Shown one piece after another: positions 1 through 7,150 of a stretch of DNA of 10,574 nt. Source of the DNA: an uncultured Porphyromonadaceae bacterium (GTDB taxonomy: Bacteria > Bacteroidota > Bacteroidia > Bacteroidales > Muribaculaceae); the NCBI GenBank assembly GCA_947176545.1, contig CAMWRB010000026.1, forward strand, positions 1-10,574. Direction: 5' to 3'. Position 1 is the stretch's first letter, and every line of letters starts with the position of its first letter. Below the pieces are notes generated by a model, which was given only the letters and a program-made list of their open reading frames with translations, was not told where the DNA came from and did no database searches. The position numbers and the translations under genes are program-made.

Positions 1-1
1 G

Positions 2-952
2 CTTTACGATAACACCGCTACATCCAAACTCCCCAAAGTGGACTTCTCCGGAGCCCGCGAGATGCAGAAATATTCGGATGAACCACCGGCAATGTATGTC
101 GGAGCGCCGGGTAAGTTCGGGTATCTGCGTATGGGATTTGAAATAGACCCACGTGGCAAGTCAATACTACGCGACCTCGACCGGCGTGCTCCCATAATAG
201 TGCAACAGGCATTGTATTTTGATGAGGAGATGCCTGAGATGCCGTGTGTATATATCCTCTCTTCCGGAGGGCAGAATGTAGAGGGAGACAGGTATCGACA
301 GGATATCACGATGCGCAAAGACTCGTTCGCCTTCGTCACCACCGGAGCAGCCACCAAACTCGCTGAGATGGCACACAATTATTCCGCCATGTCTCAGAAT
401 ATAGTTCTTGAGGAGAATACTTATCTGGAATTTATGCCGGAGCCTGTTTATCCTTGCAGGCATACACGGTTTATATCTGATACTTCCATAGTTATAGACC
501 CGACGGCGACTCTCTTCTATTCCGAGATTTTTATGGGAGGTCGAAAATACTACAAAGATGGTGAACTCTTTGTCTACGACATTCTGTCTGTATGCAGTCA
601 TGCCGAGCGTCCCGACGGAACTCCGCTCTTCCGCGAGAAGTTCATAATTGACCCGGAAAAACAGAATCCGCGACAACTCGGGATAATGGGGGAGTACGAT
701 GTCTTTGCCAATGTCATCGTACTCACGCCCGCTGAACAGGCCGACAAAATCTATAATCAGACCGAACCATTTATGGACAGGAAGAAGAAACTTGCTGCAG
801 GTATCACTCATCTTCCCAATGGTGCCGGATTACTGTTTAAGGTTCTTGGAATGGAGCCAGGACCCGTCAAGAAGGTCGTGCGGGAATTTCTCTCAACAGT
901 ACGTACTGTGGTCAAAGGTGTAAAAGTGCCCGACGAATTTCCCTGGAGATAA
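2..952 (+). CDS. ureD: Urease accessory protein UreD (UreH), 5' end outside window
   Basis: UreD helps load nickel into apo-urease as a cytoplasmic complex with UreF and UreG. The frame is open from base 2 to the TAA at 950-952 (316 visible residues) with no stop before the window edge, so the true start may lie upstream. GTG at 38 and ATG at 62 are alternatives, and UreD usually begins only a few residues before its first beta strand (here near GYLRMGFEID). Family marks are a GG..GD segment, SSGGQNVEGD at about nt 260-289, then TTGAATK at about 338-358, and YSEIFMGGR further on, which resembles the LYSEI..AGR segment of Helicobacter UreH. The C-terminus reads VPDEFPWR. A terminator follows directly, so this is probably the last gene of a urease operon lying to the left. 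The urease subunits themselves are not in the window. The family call is confident; the start is not. Confidence 0.93.
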   Translation, partial: LYDNTATSKLPKVDFSGAREMQKYSDEPPAMYVGAPGKFGYLRMGFEIDPRGKSILRDLDRRAPIIVQQALYFDEEMPEMPCVYILSSGGQNVEGDRYRQDITMRKDSFAFVTTGAATKLAEMAHNYSAMSQNIVLEENTYLEFMPEPVYPCRHTRFISDTSIVIDPTATLFYSEIFMGGRKYYKDGELFVYDILSVCSHAERPDGTPLFREKFIIDPEKQNPRQLGIMGEYDVFANVIVLTPAEQADKIYNQTEPFMDRKKKLAAGITHLPNGAGLLFKVLGMEPGPVKKVVREFLSTVRTVVKGVKVPDEFPWR

Positions 953-965
953 TTGGAGTATAAAC

Positions 966-1001
966 ATAAAGTCCGGTTGCATCTCCGCACCCGGACTTTA
1001 T
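966..1001. terminator. Bidirectional intrinsic terminator between ureD and the MFS gene
   Basis: A perfect 11-bp stem pairs ATAAAGTCCGG (966-976) with CCGGACTTTAT (991-1001) around a 14-nt loop. On the plus strand it is followed by a T-rich run. It sits 13 nt after the ureD stop and 21 nt beyond the stop of the convergent MFS gene. The AT-rich stem ends supply U-rich tails in both directions, so it probably ends both transcripts. Confidence 0.78.
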
Positions 1002-1022
1002 ATTTATACTTAGGTCAATGTT

Positions 1023-2441
1023 CTATTTGGTCGGCAATACCTTTGCACCGTAATATCTGGTAATTATTGCCCCGATTGCCATTATCACAGCGGAAACACC
1101 CAATACCAAAACCGCACCACCTAACTTAAGCAGTATCGGAATCAGGAATACAGCCAAAACAGCACCTAACTTTCCTATTGCAGCTGCAATTCCCGTACCT
1201 TGTCCACGGACCTCTACAGGATATATCATGGGGGGAAGAAGATAAGTCACAAGGTGAGGGCCGATATTGAGGAACAATTCAAAAAGCATAAAGGATATAA
1301 GGGATATCCACTTGGCCCAATGCCAATGATAAGATACAAGCAATAATACTAACGTCACGGCGCATGCCCAAAATCCTAAAGATTGCAACCGCGGGATATT
1401 TATACGCTTGTTTGTAAGCCAAACACCTATGAGAAATCCCGGTAGGATAATGCAGGAAATCCATAATGTTGTCTTGATTGATTCCGCAACGTGCAGTATC
1501 GGCAACATATGGTCACTTACATGCTCAATCCCAAGTGCCATAACCAGCATAGGTATGAAGACACCTATTCCATACACTCCGAGCCCCTCGCAAGCCCACG
1601 GCACACCACTGAGCATAACCTGCGAAAAATATTTTCTCATAAAGGCCAAACTACCCATTGACTTTTGCCCGCTCTCTGATGTTGCGTGTTCCACACTACC
1701 TTGATGAGCAACATCTTCCCCTGCAGAATCGGATTGCGGAGAGGAAGTGCTCAGATAAACGTCTGCTCCAAGAAATTCATGGACTGCTTTTTCAGCCTTA
1801 GCTACCTGACCATGATCAAGAAGCCATTTGGGACTCTCATAAAATTTTATTCTTGATAAGAGCATGAGCAATGCTATACCGGCAATGATAAGCATAAGTT
1901 CGGGCCATATGGCTGCATTCTTATCGCTCATCACCCACCACAGAGCCAAAGCCGCACCGATAATGTTACCTAAAGCCGAAGCTGCCTTTGTAACACCAAG
2001 CATCACACGACGCCATTTAACCGGCATCAATTCACTCACATAATTGGAATCAAGGCTATATTCACCACCAATACCAATACCTATAATAAACAGGCAGACC
2101 ACCAATACCCAGATATCGGGGACAAATACAGATACCAAAGCTGCGACAAGTACCAAAAGTGGACAGAGTCTGAAGAAAAGCAGGTAACCGTATCTATCGC
2201 TCAGACGGCCGAACAATACTGAACCGACCATAATGCCGATTAAATCCGCAGCTCCTATCAATCCTTGCATGAATGATGAAAGCTCGGGTCGTGACAATAT
2301 GTTTATCATCGGAATGATAATACCCGCAATGGTAGCTACAGTAGTACCTATCAATTGACCGAGAGAAGCCACAAATACTATCCAGTAATGCCGTGGGGTC
2401 AATGGCATCGATGTAACATCATATTTATTGTTTTCTGACAT
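1023..2441 (-). CDS. MFS transporter, metabolite:H+ symporter-like, substrate unknown
   Basis: A 472-residue inner-membrane protein with about 12 hydrophobic helices split by a polar loop, the Major Facilitator layout. Motif A is GRLSDRYG at 79-85, after helix 2. GGEYSLDSNYVSE at 125-137 and SPKWLLDHG at 203-211 resemble sugar-porter, phosphate and metabolite:proton symporters. GPHLVTY at 394-400 and VRGQGTG with a following GKLGA at 411-427 also recall that group. The central cytoplasmic loop (about 228-262) is long, Ser/Gln/Glu-rich and probably disordered. The ATG at 2441 gives a short polar N-terminus before helix 1 at about 18-48. It lies 63 nt downstream of the urea transporter on the same strand with no visible terminator between, so co-transcription is plausible. 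Its place between urease and the urea transporter suggests a role in urea or nitrogen use, but the substrate cannot be read from the sequence. Confidence 0.85.
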   Translation of the reverse strand: MSENNKYDVTSMPLTPRHYWIVFVASLGQLIGTTVATIAGIIIPMINILSRPELSSFMQGLIGAADLIGIMVGSVLFGRLSDRYGYLLFFRLCPLLVLVAALVSVFVPDIWVLVVCLFIIGIGIGGEYSLDSNYVSELMPVKWRRVMLGVTKAASALGNIIGAALALWWVMSDKNAAIWPELMLIIAGIALLMLLSRIKFYESPKWLLDHGQVAKAEKAVHEFLGADVYLSTSSPQSDSAGEDVAHQGSVEHATSESGQKSMGSLAFMRKYFSQVMLSGVPWACEGLGVYGIGVFIPMLVMALGIEHVSDHMLPILHVAESIKTTLWISCIILPGFLIGVWLTNKRINIPRLQSLGFWACAVTLVLLLVSYHWHWAKWISLISFMLFELFLNIGPHLVTYLLPPMIYPVEVRGQGTGIAAAIGKLGAVLAVFLIPILLKLGGAVLVLGVSAVIMAIGAIITRYYGAKVLPTK

Positions 2442-2504
2442 ATTCTTTCAGTAATGAAAAGAAGTGAAAACTTTAACGACAATTTATTGAGGGGAACGAT
2501 ATCA

Positions 2505-3485
2505 TTATTTGCTTCCGGCCGGTGCAAACATCTTATACTGGGGCATAAGGAAAATCCATGTGCCGATACAGAAAGGACCGGTCAGCGTCGGGAGTCCCAT
2601 CGGAGCAAAGAACGCATTCATGGCGGCCTGTATGAAAACAGTTGCGACGATGCCTAAGAGGGCCCAAATCCATGTCTTCCAATTGTTGGAGTTACAGAAA
2701 GTAGCTCCCAATGCGATACCGGTCAGAACGGCAGAAAAACCGTAAAGTCCGTTAGCGATATCTGCACCGGGACCTTGCCATAAGATGGCAATGAAGAGAG
2801 ATACCGCTGAACCGATACCGGCCCATAACGCGGCACGCCAACTGCACACCAGCAAACCCAACAGGAAAAAGATACCGGTCACCCATGAATTGATAAGAAA
2901 TACCTGAGCAATTCCTTTAAGCCAGTACTCTAATAAAGAAACAAAATTCATATCGAGATGTCCTACATGTCCCAAGGGCAACTCGGGAGTGGACATCCAT
3001 TCCGGCGGCATACCATGAAACAGACGGGCAGCCAGGAGAAAGAACCAGGTAGACAATACAAACGGGAATGTAAAAGAGCTGACTTTCCACGGACTCATAA
3101 TATTATTCAGTCCTGTACGTACCCATGTAGTCATAGCCGAACATAAAATCAATGCCAACCACATCCAGACAGTATTACCCATGAAAGTTGGAAACGCACA
3201 TCCTACCAACACACCGTTAAATCCCCAAAGACCCTGTGCTCCGTTATCATCCGGCAATTTGAGCAGATAGCCCGTAAGAGTCGATACCGCGACTCCGACT
3301 AAAGCCCCCCATGCGACTATACCAAATTGAGTACCCTCCATATAGGCACCGATGAAAATACCTATCAGAAATAACAGACCGGTCCATTGACTGTCCTGGA
3401 ACATAACTTGTCCTACACCTCGCAATAATGTGCGTGGAAACTCTCTCCATTGGGGAGTGCTATTTACCTGCTGACTCTGTGCCAT
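2505..3485 (-). CDS. Urea transporter (UT family)
   Basis: A 326-residue inner-membrane channel-type carrier of the UT family, which passes urea down its gradient. The duplicated family architecture is visible. VGQVMFQDSQWTGLLFL (24-40) in the first half matches IAQVFLINSWVTGIFFL (192-208) in the second. GLWGFNGVLVGCA (85-97) matches GLYGFSAVLTGIA (246-258), and SFTFPFVLSTW (137-147) matches LTGPFCIGTW (301-310). These are the pore-lining and signature segments of the family, and length is typical of bacterial members. There is no signal peptide; the N-terminus (about 1-23) is polar and cytoplasmic. Transcription runs toward the MFS gene, and ureD lies beyond it on the other strand. The likely job is supplying urea to the urease that UreD serves. 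The gene could equally release urea, since transport is passive. Confidence 0.93.
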   Translation of the reverse strand: MAQSQQVNSTPQWREFPRTLLRGVGQVMFQDSQWTGLLFLIGIFIGAYMEGTQFGIVAWGALVGVAVSTLTGYLLKLPDDNGAQGLWGFNGVLVGCAFPTFMGNTVWMWLALILCSAMTTWVRTGLNNIMSPWKVSSFTFPFVLSTWFFLLAARLFHGMPPEWMSTPELPLGHVGHLDMNFVSLLEYWLKGIAQVFLINSWVTGIFFLLGLLVCSWRAALWAGIGSAVSLFIAILWQGPGADIANGLYGFSAVLTGIALGATFCNSNNWKTWIWALLGIVATVFIQAAMNAFFAPMGLPTLTGPFCIGTWIFLMPQYKMFAPAGSK

Positions 3486-3540
3486 GATAATTTATCTTAT
3501 ATGTTAATATACAATATGTATGATTTTGAGTTATAACTTA

Positions 3541-3571
3541 GTCAATTGCTTGTTATTGACGAGACATTGAC
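3541..3571. promoter_or_regulatory. Palindrome and repeated half-site upstream of the urea transporter gene
   Basis: GTCAAT (3541-3546) and ATTGAC (3555-3560) form a 6-bp inverted repeat separated by 8 bp. A second ATTGAC follows at 3566-3571, 11 bp after the first. The set lies 56 to 86 bp upstream of the urea transporter ATG. This spacing and symmetry would suit a dimeric regulator. It may also be chance in AT-rich sequence, and no regulator is identified. Confidence 0.3.
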
Positions 3572-3599
3572 CATATCAGTTTATAAAAGAACTATGATA

Positions 3600-4394
3600 C
3601 TATGTGGTTTGAGGGGTTTGAGAGGTTTGAGACTGTGCGGAAGATTGGGCGTTTCCGGACTCATCCTTATCATCAATAAAATTGCCTTGTCCGATTTTTA
3701 GGCCTTGCTTGTTTCGTGTCTGGATGATATTGGTGATATAGACTGTGAATATCGGGAACAACATCATACCTAAGGCTGCCAATAATACCGATAGGACACG
3801 ACCGACAGCCGTAACGGCGATTATATTGGAACCTACTGTAGTTACATCCATCGTTGCCCACCATAGGGCATCCATATAGCTGTTTACGAGAGGATTGACT
3901 GTCTGCTCAAACACAAAGAAGATGACACTCCCGAAATAGACTGTCGCCACAAGTGTGAGCAGATAAGAGAGGAATAGACCGGTTGCCCTGTTTGAGGTCA
4001 GCCAACCGATGACTATAGCGAGCGCATATCCGCCTCTTACCAATGGGATATAGCGCAACAGATACGTGACCTGCGAATTGAATGTCCAGCCGAAATAGTC
4101 TATGATTGCCCAATACGGCACTGACACCAGGAAGAATACGAAGTGCGTGAGGAGATAGTGCCACTTTTTCTCTGCCATAAACCATTCCAGAAAAAAGTCA
4201 AGCAAAAACAAAAGGCATATCCAGAATTGAACAGTCATAAACTGAGGCTCATCATAGAACGCTATATTTTTGAACGTGTCTATTGAAATGAAAATAATGA
4301 GAAAGAGAGAGAGTAGCAAGACCGATATGTGCAACCAGAAATATATAGTCTTTCTGATATGCGTCTCACGAGGAGTATAGATTTTTGTGCCCAT
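3600..4394 (-). CDS. Six-helix voltage-gated-like cation channel with atypical TTVGSN filter
   Basis: A 264-residue inner-membrane protein with the layout of a six-helix potassium-type channel: helices at about 17-38, 53-74, 79-101, 108-130, 137-163 and 198-224. The pore loop falls between the last two (MDALWWATMDVTTVGSN, 174-190). The TTVG start of the selectivity filter is intact, but the canonical Tyr-Gly of TVGYG is Ser-Asn here. The fourth helix region carries only R114 and R120 (LLRYIPLVRGG), so a classical voltage sensor is doubtful. The C-terminal tail (about 226-264) is polar and Ser/Gln/Thr-rich, without a recognisable RCK or cyclic-nucleotide domain. The ATG at 4394 is well placed before helix 1. 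The gene is 114 nt upstream of the urea transporter on the same strand. Ion selectivity (K+, Na+, NH4+ or none) cannot be assigned. Confidence 0.82.
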   Translation of the reverse strand: MGTKIYTPRETHIRKTIYFWLHISVLLLSLFLIIFISIDTFKNIAFYDEPQFMTVQFWICLLFLLDFFLEWFMAEKKWHYLLTHFVFFLVSVPYWAIIDYFGWTFNSQVTYLLRYIPLVRGGYALAIVIGWLTSNRATGLFLSYLLTLVATVYFGSVIFFVFEQTVNPLVNSYMDALWWATMDVTTVGSNIIAVTAVGRVLSVLLAALGMMLFPIFTVYITNIIQTRNKQGLKIGQGNFIDDKDESGNAQSSAQSQTSQTPQTT

Positions 4395-4449
4395 AGTTGA
4401 TATAGTTATAGAATCATTTATATTTTCTTAACATTTTTCAACAATTATA

Positions 4450-4491
4450 TGTTCAAATAACACTATCAATCTTGTTACACTGTTCAAATAA
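4450..4491. repeat. Pair of 11-bp direct repeats upstream of the channel gene
   Basis: TGTTCAAATAA occurs exactly at 4450-4460 and 4481-4491. The 31-bp offset is close to three helical turns. The repeats lie 56 to 97 bp upstream of the channel ATG at 4394, where its promoter and operators are expected. The right-hand copy also overlaps the T-rich tail of the terminator at 4494-4525. No clear TAnnTTTG promoter box is visible here. A regulatory role is only inferred from position. Confidence 0.3.
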
Positions 4492-4493
4492 AT

Positions 4494-4525
4494 ATCGGCC
4501 ACATCTTGATTCAGATGCAGCCGAC
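4494..4525 (-). terminator. Probable terminator of the Mur-ligase transcript
   Basis: On the minus strand, GTCGGCTGCATC pairs with GATGTGGCCGAT as a 12-bp stem that includes three G-U wobbles, closing an 8-nt loop. The minus-strand sequence then continues ATTTATTTG, a moderate U-rich tail. It lies about 145 nt after the Mur-ligase stop and before the channel gene's likely promoter region, so it would separate the two transcription units. The interrupted U-tract makes termination strength uncertain. Confidence 0.52.
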
Positions 4526-4545
4526 TGTCATTTCACTAATTAGTT

Positions 4546-4588
4546 CTTCTTCATATATGTCTATACTTCTTCATATATGTCTATACTT
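4546..4588. repeat. 20-bp tandem duplication, about 2.15 copies
   Basis: The unit CTTCTTCATATATGTCTATA at 4546-4565 repeats immediately at 4566-4585, and identity runs 3 bp further. Each copy holds the palindrome CATATATG (4552-4559 and 4572-4579), giving a 20-bp spacing of about two helical turns. A short inverted repeat, TATAC TTT GTATA, follows at 4582-4594. The array lies in the spacer between the Mur-ligase stop and its probable terminator. It may be a recent slippage duplication or a paired binding site. Confidence 0.6.
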
Positions 4589-4669
4589 TGTATACCCCTG
4601 TACAGCCAAAGGTCAAGTATGGATTAAGAAGTGCATTCGGATGGATAATTTACAAAAAACGAAATTTAA

Positions 4670-6283
4670 TCACTTGAACGTATCAGGCAAATCGTTTTCG
4701 TATAGTACGGTATCTCCGGATTTCATCATGGAACTTAGAAGTTGCTGAGCTTCCACAAAGCTTGAAACGCAATGAAGATTGTCGGTGTTAAAATCCGTTG
4801 ATTTTATTCCTTTGACTATAGAATCACGATTAATCTCATTGACTATTATGGCAATGTCACTGTTCTCTCCGATATGATGTCCGAGGGCTTCGTTAAGATT
4901 GTCCTGTTCAACTCCGAGTTCTATCATACCGGGAGTTACCACTATACGTCGGCCTCCGGTGAAGCGACCGAGTACTTCAAGAGCCATCTTTGAGCCTGAC
5001 GGATTACTGTTGAAAGCATCGTCAATAATTGTGACTCCACCGGGCGTCTTTTTAACATTCAGACGGTGCTCTACCTGCTCGATTCGGCTTACGGCACGTC
5101 GGATGGTCTCGATATCCATACCCATGTTGAGAGCCATGATTATTGAAGCCAACAGATTTGATATGTTACATTCACCGACCAGACGTGTAGTGAACGATTC
5201 GCTCCATTCGATTTCACCTGTCGCCTTAACATGGTCGACTATGAATGTTGAACCCTCATGCGAATACATTATATCTCTCGCAATATATTCGCATCCTGTA
5301 GTATTGATTATACCGTAACGTATACATCTGCAATTCTCCACATTTCTCGCAGCCGAAGCCTCAAAATCATTATTAACCACAACAAAGCCGGAAGAGGGTA
5401 TGGCATCCGCAAGTTCAAATTTGGTTCGGCATACATTCTCCAGACTCTTGAAAGTCTCAAGGTGCATTGGGCCGACAGCTGTGATGATACCGGCCTCCGG
5501 ATTGACAAGGTCGCAAATTTCTTTGATATCACCTCGCTGTTTGGCACCCATCTCGCATATAAACACTTCCGTATAGGGTTTCATCATCTCCCTGACAGTT
5601 CGTATTACTCCCATAGGAGTGTTATATGAACCGGGGGTCATAAGTGTCTCAAAACGTTCTGAAAGAATTCTATAAAGATAGTGCTTCGTACTCGTTTTGC
5701 CGTATGAACCTGTAATTCCAATAATCTTGAGATTGGACATTGAGTTCAGAATGCGTTTCGCATCATTCCAATAACGCTTATTAATAGCCTTTTCGACGGG
5801 TGACAACAATACAACAGCCAACATCACAGGAACCCAGCTGAAAGCTGTAATCAGCAAAAGAACGGAAAGCGAAACAGCCGGTCCGCTGTAGTATTCCACC
5901 ATATCATACTCTCCACCGAAAGAAATAATTGCAGCCATGTAAATTGCCACGGCTATGACAGAAGTCACAGTATATATTCTCCAAACACGCTGAGTGAATA
6001 CAAGTGGCTTTTTAGACCTGCGACGCATTGCCACAATACTTTTATACATGCATACCAACGTCACAATCAGCATACTCAATGCGGGCTTGAGTAGTGTAGA
6101 CAACAGGAGGAATATCATCGCGACATCAGTCATTCGCCAACCGGTCCACAAATGCTCGCGCTGGTATCGCCAATATCGTTCCGGACGATAACTGTTCTGT
6201 TGCAACATCTGTATGTCGCGTTTGAAGTTGAGGAGCATATACACTCCGCACAATATATACAGGACTATGAGATAGATACTCAT
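4670..6283 (-). CDS. Membrane-anchored MurF-like Mur ligase
   Basis: A 537-residue ATP-dependent amide ligase of the Mur superfamily with membrane segments at about 1-18, 52-84, 104-122 and 138-162, followed by the catalytic part. Ligase motifs in order are the P-loop GITGSYGKTSTK (189-200), TPGSYNTPMGV (216-226), EMGAK with catalytic Glu (244-248), HLETF (274-278), EHR (405-407), MurF-type DDAFNSNPSG (421-430) and PGMIELG (451-457). The central and C-terminal domains thus resemble MurF, which adds D-Ala-D-Ala to the UDP-MurNAc-tripeptide. The N-terminal UDP-substrate domain of MurF is absent and replaced by helices. The C-terminus ends LYENDLPDTFK rather than the usual MurF ending. The acceptor may therefore be membrane-bound, and this is unlikely to be the housekeeping MurF. 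It is the last gene of the five-gene leftward run, 43 nt after the hydrolase. Family certain, substrate unknown. Confidence 0.87.
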   Translation of the reverse strand: MSIYLIVLYILCGVYMLLNFKRDIQMLQQNSYRPERYWRYQREHLWTGWRMTDVAMIFLLLSTLLKPALSMLIVTLVCMYKSIVAMRRRSKKPLVFTQRVWRIYTVTSVIAVAIYMAAIISFGGEYDMVEYYSGPAVSLSVLLLITAFSWVPVMLAVVLLSPVEKAINKRYWNDAKRILNSMSNLKIIGITGSYGKTSTKHYLYRILSERFETLMTPGSYNTPMGVIRTVREMMKPYTEVFICEMGAKQRGDIKEICDLVNPEAGIITAVGPMHLETFKSLENVCRTKFELADAIPSSGFVVVNNDFEASAARNVENCRCIRYGIINTTGCEYIARDIMYSHEGSTFIVDHVKATGEIEWSESFTTRLVGECNISNLLASIIMALNMGMDIETIRRAVSRIEQVEHRLNVKKTPGGVTIIDDAFNSNPSGSKMALEVLGRFTGGRRIVVTPGMIELGVEQDNLNEALGHHIGENSDIAIIVNEINRDSIVKGIKSTDFNTDNLHCVSSFVEAQQLLSSMMKSGDTVLYENDLPDTFK

Positions 6284-6326
6284 CGGATTAATATATTTTT
6301 TTAATTTGGAAAGATAGGATGTTTAA

Positions 6327-7124
6327 TCAATGTATCTTGAAAAATTCACGAATTACAGCCCGAAAACCGCCTGGATTATCCAGAAATGAATAATGACCGC
6401 AATTATCAAATGCCACCAGACCGGCATCTGGTATGAGACGCTCCATAATCTTGGCATCAGAGAGGGGAGTGGCGATGTCATTCTTACCCCATATCAATAA
6501 TGTCGGCGCTTTTATAGACGGCATATACACCTTAAGGTCCTGATTGACACTTCGGCTCATTATCCCACGCATGACAGGTGAGGAGTTACGGTAATCTGAA
6601 GAACCGACCTTACCCCGATACTTGTTAAGCAATATTTCACCCTTCTCACGTCCGAAGACGAGAGGCAACAGATGTTTAAGAGTCTTATAGGTATAAACTT
6701 TGATATAATATGCAGGTTTACGCTTAGGCTTAACCCCCGCAGCATCGACCAGCACTATTTTACTGATATCATTCCTGCGTGCTCCCAACATGATTGAAAT
6801 CCTTCCGCCATAGCTGTGTCCTATCAGCGAAAAGTCCTTTATACCTGCTTTTTCAATAAATTGCTCAACAAAATCGGCATACTCATCCACACCCCAGATT
6901 TCGCGGGGTTCATCGCTCGCGCCGTGACCCGGTAAATCAAGGTTGAAGACATGCATTTTCGGTTCCAAAGCTGCCGCTATGCTTCTGACTGTCGAGTGAT
7001 TGCAACCCCAGCCGTGCATCAGTATTACGGCCGGAGCGGCAGGGTCTCCGGTCTCCTCATAGTGCAGTTTCAAACCATCTATAATGATATTTTTCTCTGA
7101 CGAAGACTCTTGTTTCATCTCCAT
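6327..7124 (-). CDS. Alpha/beta hydrolase-fold protein
   Basis: A 265-residue cytoplasmic hydrolase with the full catalytic set visible. The oxyanion-hole motif is HGWG (37-40), the nucleophile elbow GHSYG with Ser104 (102-106), the acid probably Asp216 in WGKND (212-216), and the base His244 in CGHYSF (242-247). DLPGHGAS (63-70) is also typical of the fold. A cap region of about 130-200 between the strands is Lys/Tyr-rich. There is no signal peptide or membrane helix. The ATG at 7124 is used; Met3 at 7118 is a minor alternative. It lies 26 nt after the SPFH gene and 43 nt before the Mur ligase on the same strand, so the three probably share a transcript. The family covers esterases, lipases, peptidases and thioesterases, and nothing here fixes the substrate. 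The Mur ligase next to it points weakly to an envelope intermediate. Confidence 0.88.
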   Translation of the reverse strand: MEMKQESSSEKNIIIDGLKLHYEETGDPAAPAVILMHGWGCNHSTVRSIAAALEPKMHVFNLDLPGHGASDEPREIWGVDEYADFVEQFIEKAGIKDFSLIGHSYGGRISIMLGARRNDISKIVLVDAAGVKPKRKPAYYIKVYTYKTLKHLLPLVFGREKGEILLNKYRGKVGSSDYRNSSPVMRGIMSRSVNQDLKVYMPSIKAPTLLIWGKNDIATPLSDAKIMERLIPDAGLVAFDNCGHYSFLDNPGGFRAVIREFFKIH

Positions 7125-7150
7125 AGTTAAGACTCTTCAACTCTATATTA

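Noticed and set aside
167-811. Long open frame on the minus strand opposite ureD (214 codons)
   Set aside because: It lies wholly inside the well-supported ureD gene in antisense, and its translation shows no domain or coherent hydrophobic pattern.
4546-4588. Tandem repeat as a CRISPR array
   Set aside because: There are only two adjacent units with no spacers between them, and no cas genes are in the window.
4506-4748. 80-codon plus-strand frame starting in the spacer between the channel and the Mur ligase
   Set aside because: It runs through the terminator hairpin and tandem repeat and then into the Mur-ligase 3' end in antisense; its repeated SYMSIL-like residues are just the 20-bp duplication translated.
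4899-5318. 139-codon plus-strand frame opposite the Mur ligase
   Set aside because: It is antisense to conserved ligase motifs, is Ser/Arg-rich as expected of a shadow frame, and has no recognisable family.
4670-6283. Annotation as housekeeping murF
   Set aside because: The UDP-binding N-terminal domain is missing, the N-terminus is membrane-embedded and the gene is not in a division or cell-wall cluster, so only a MurF-like call is supported.
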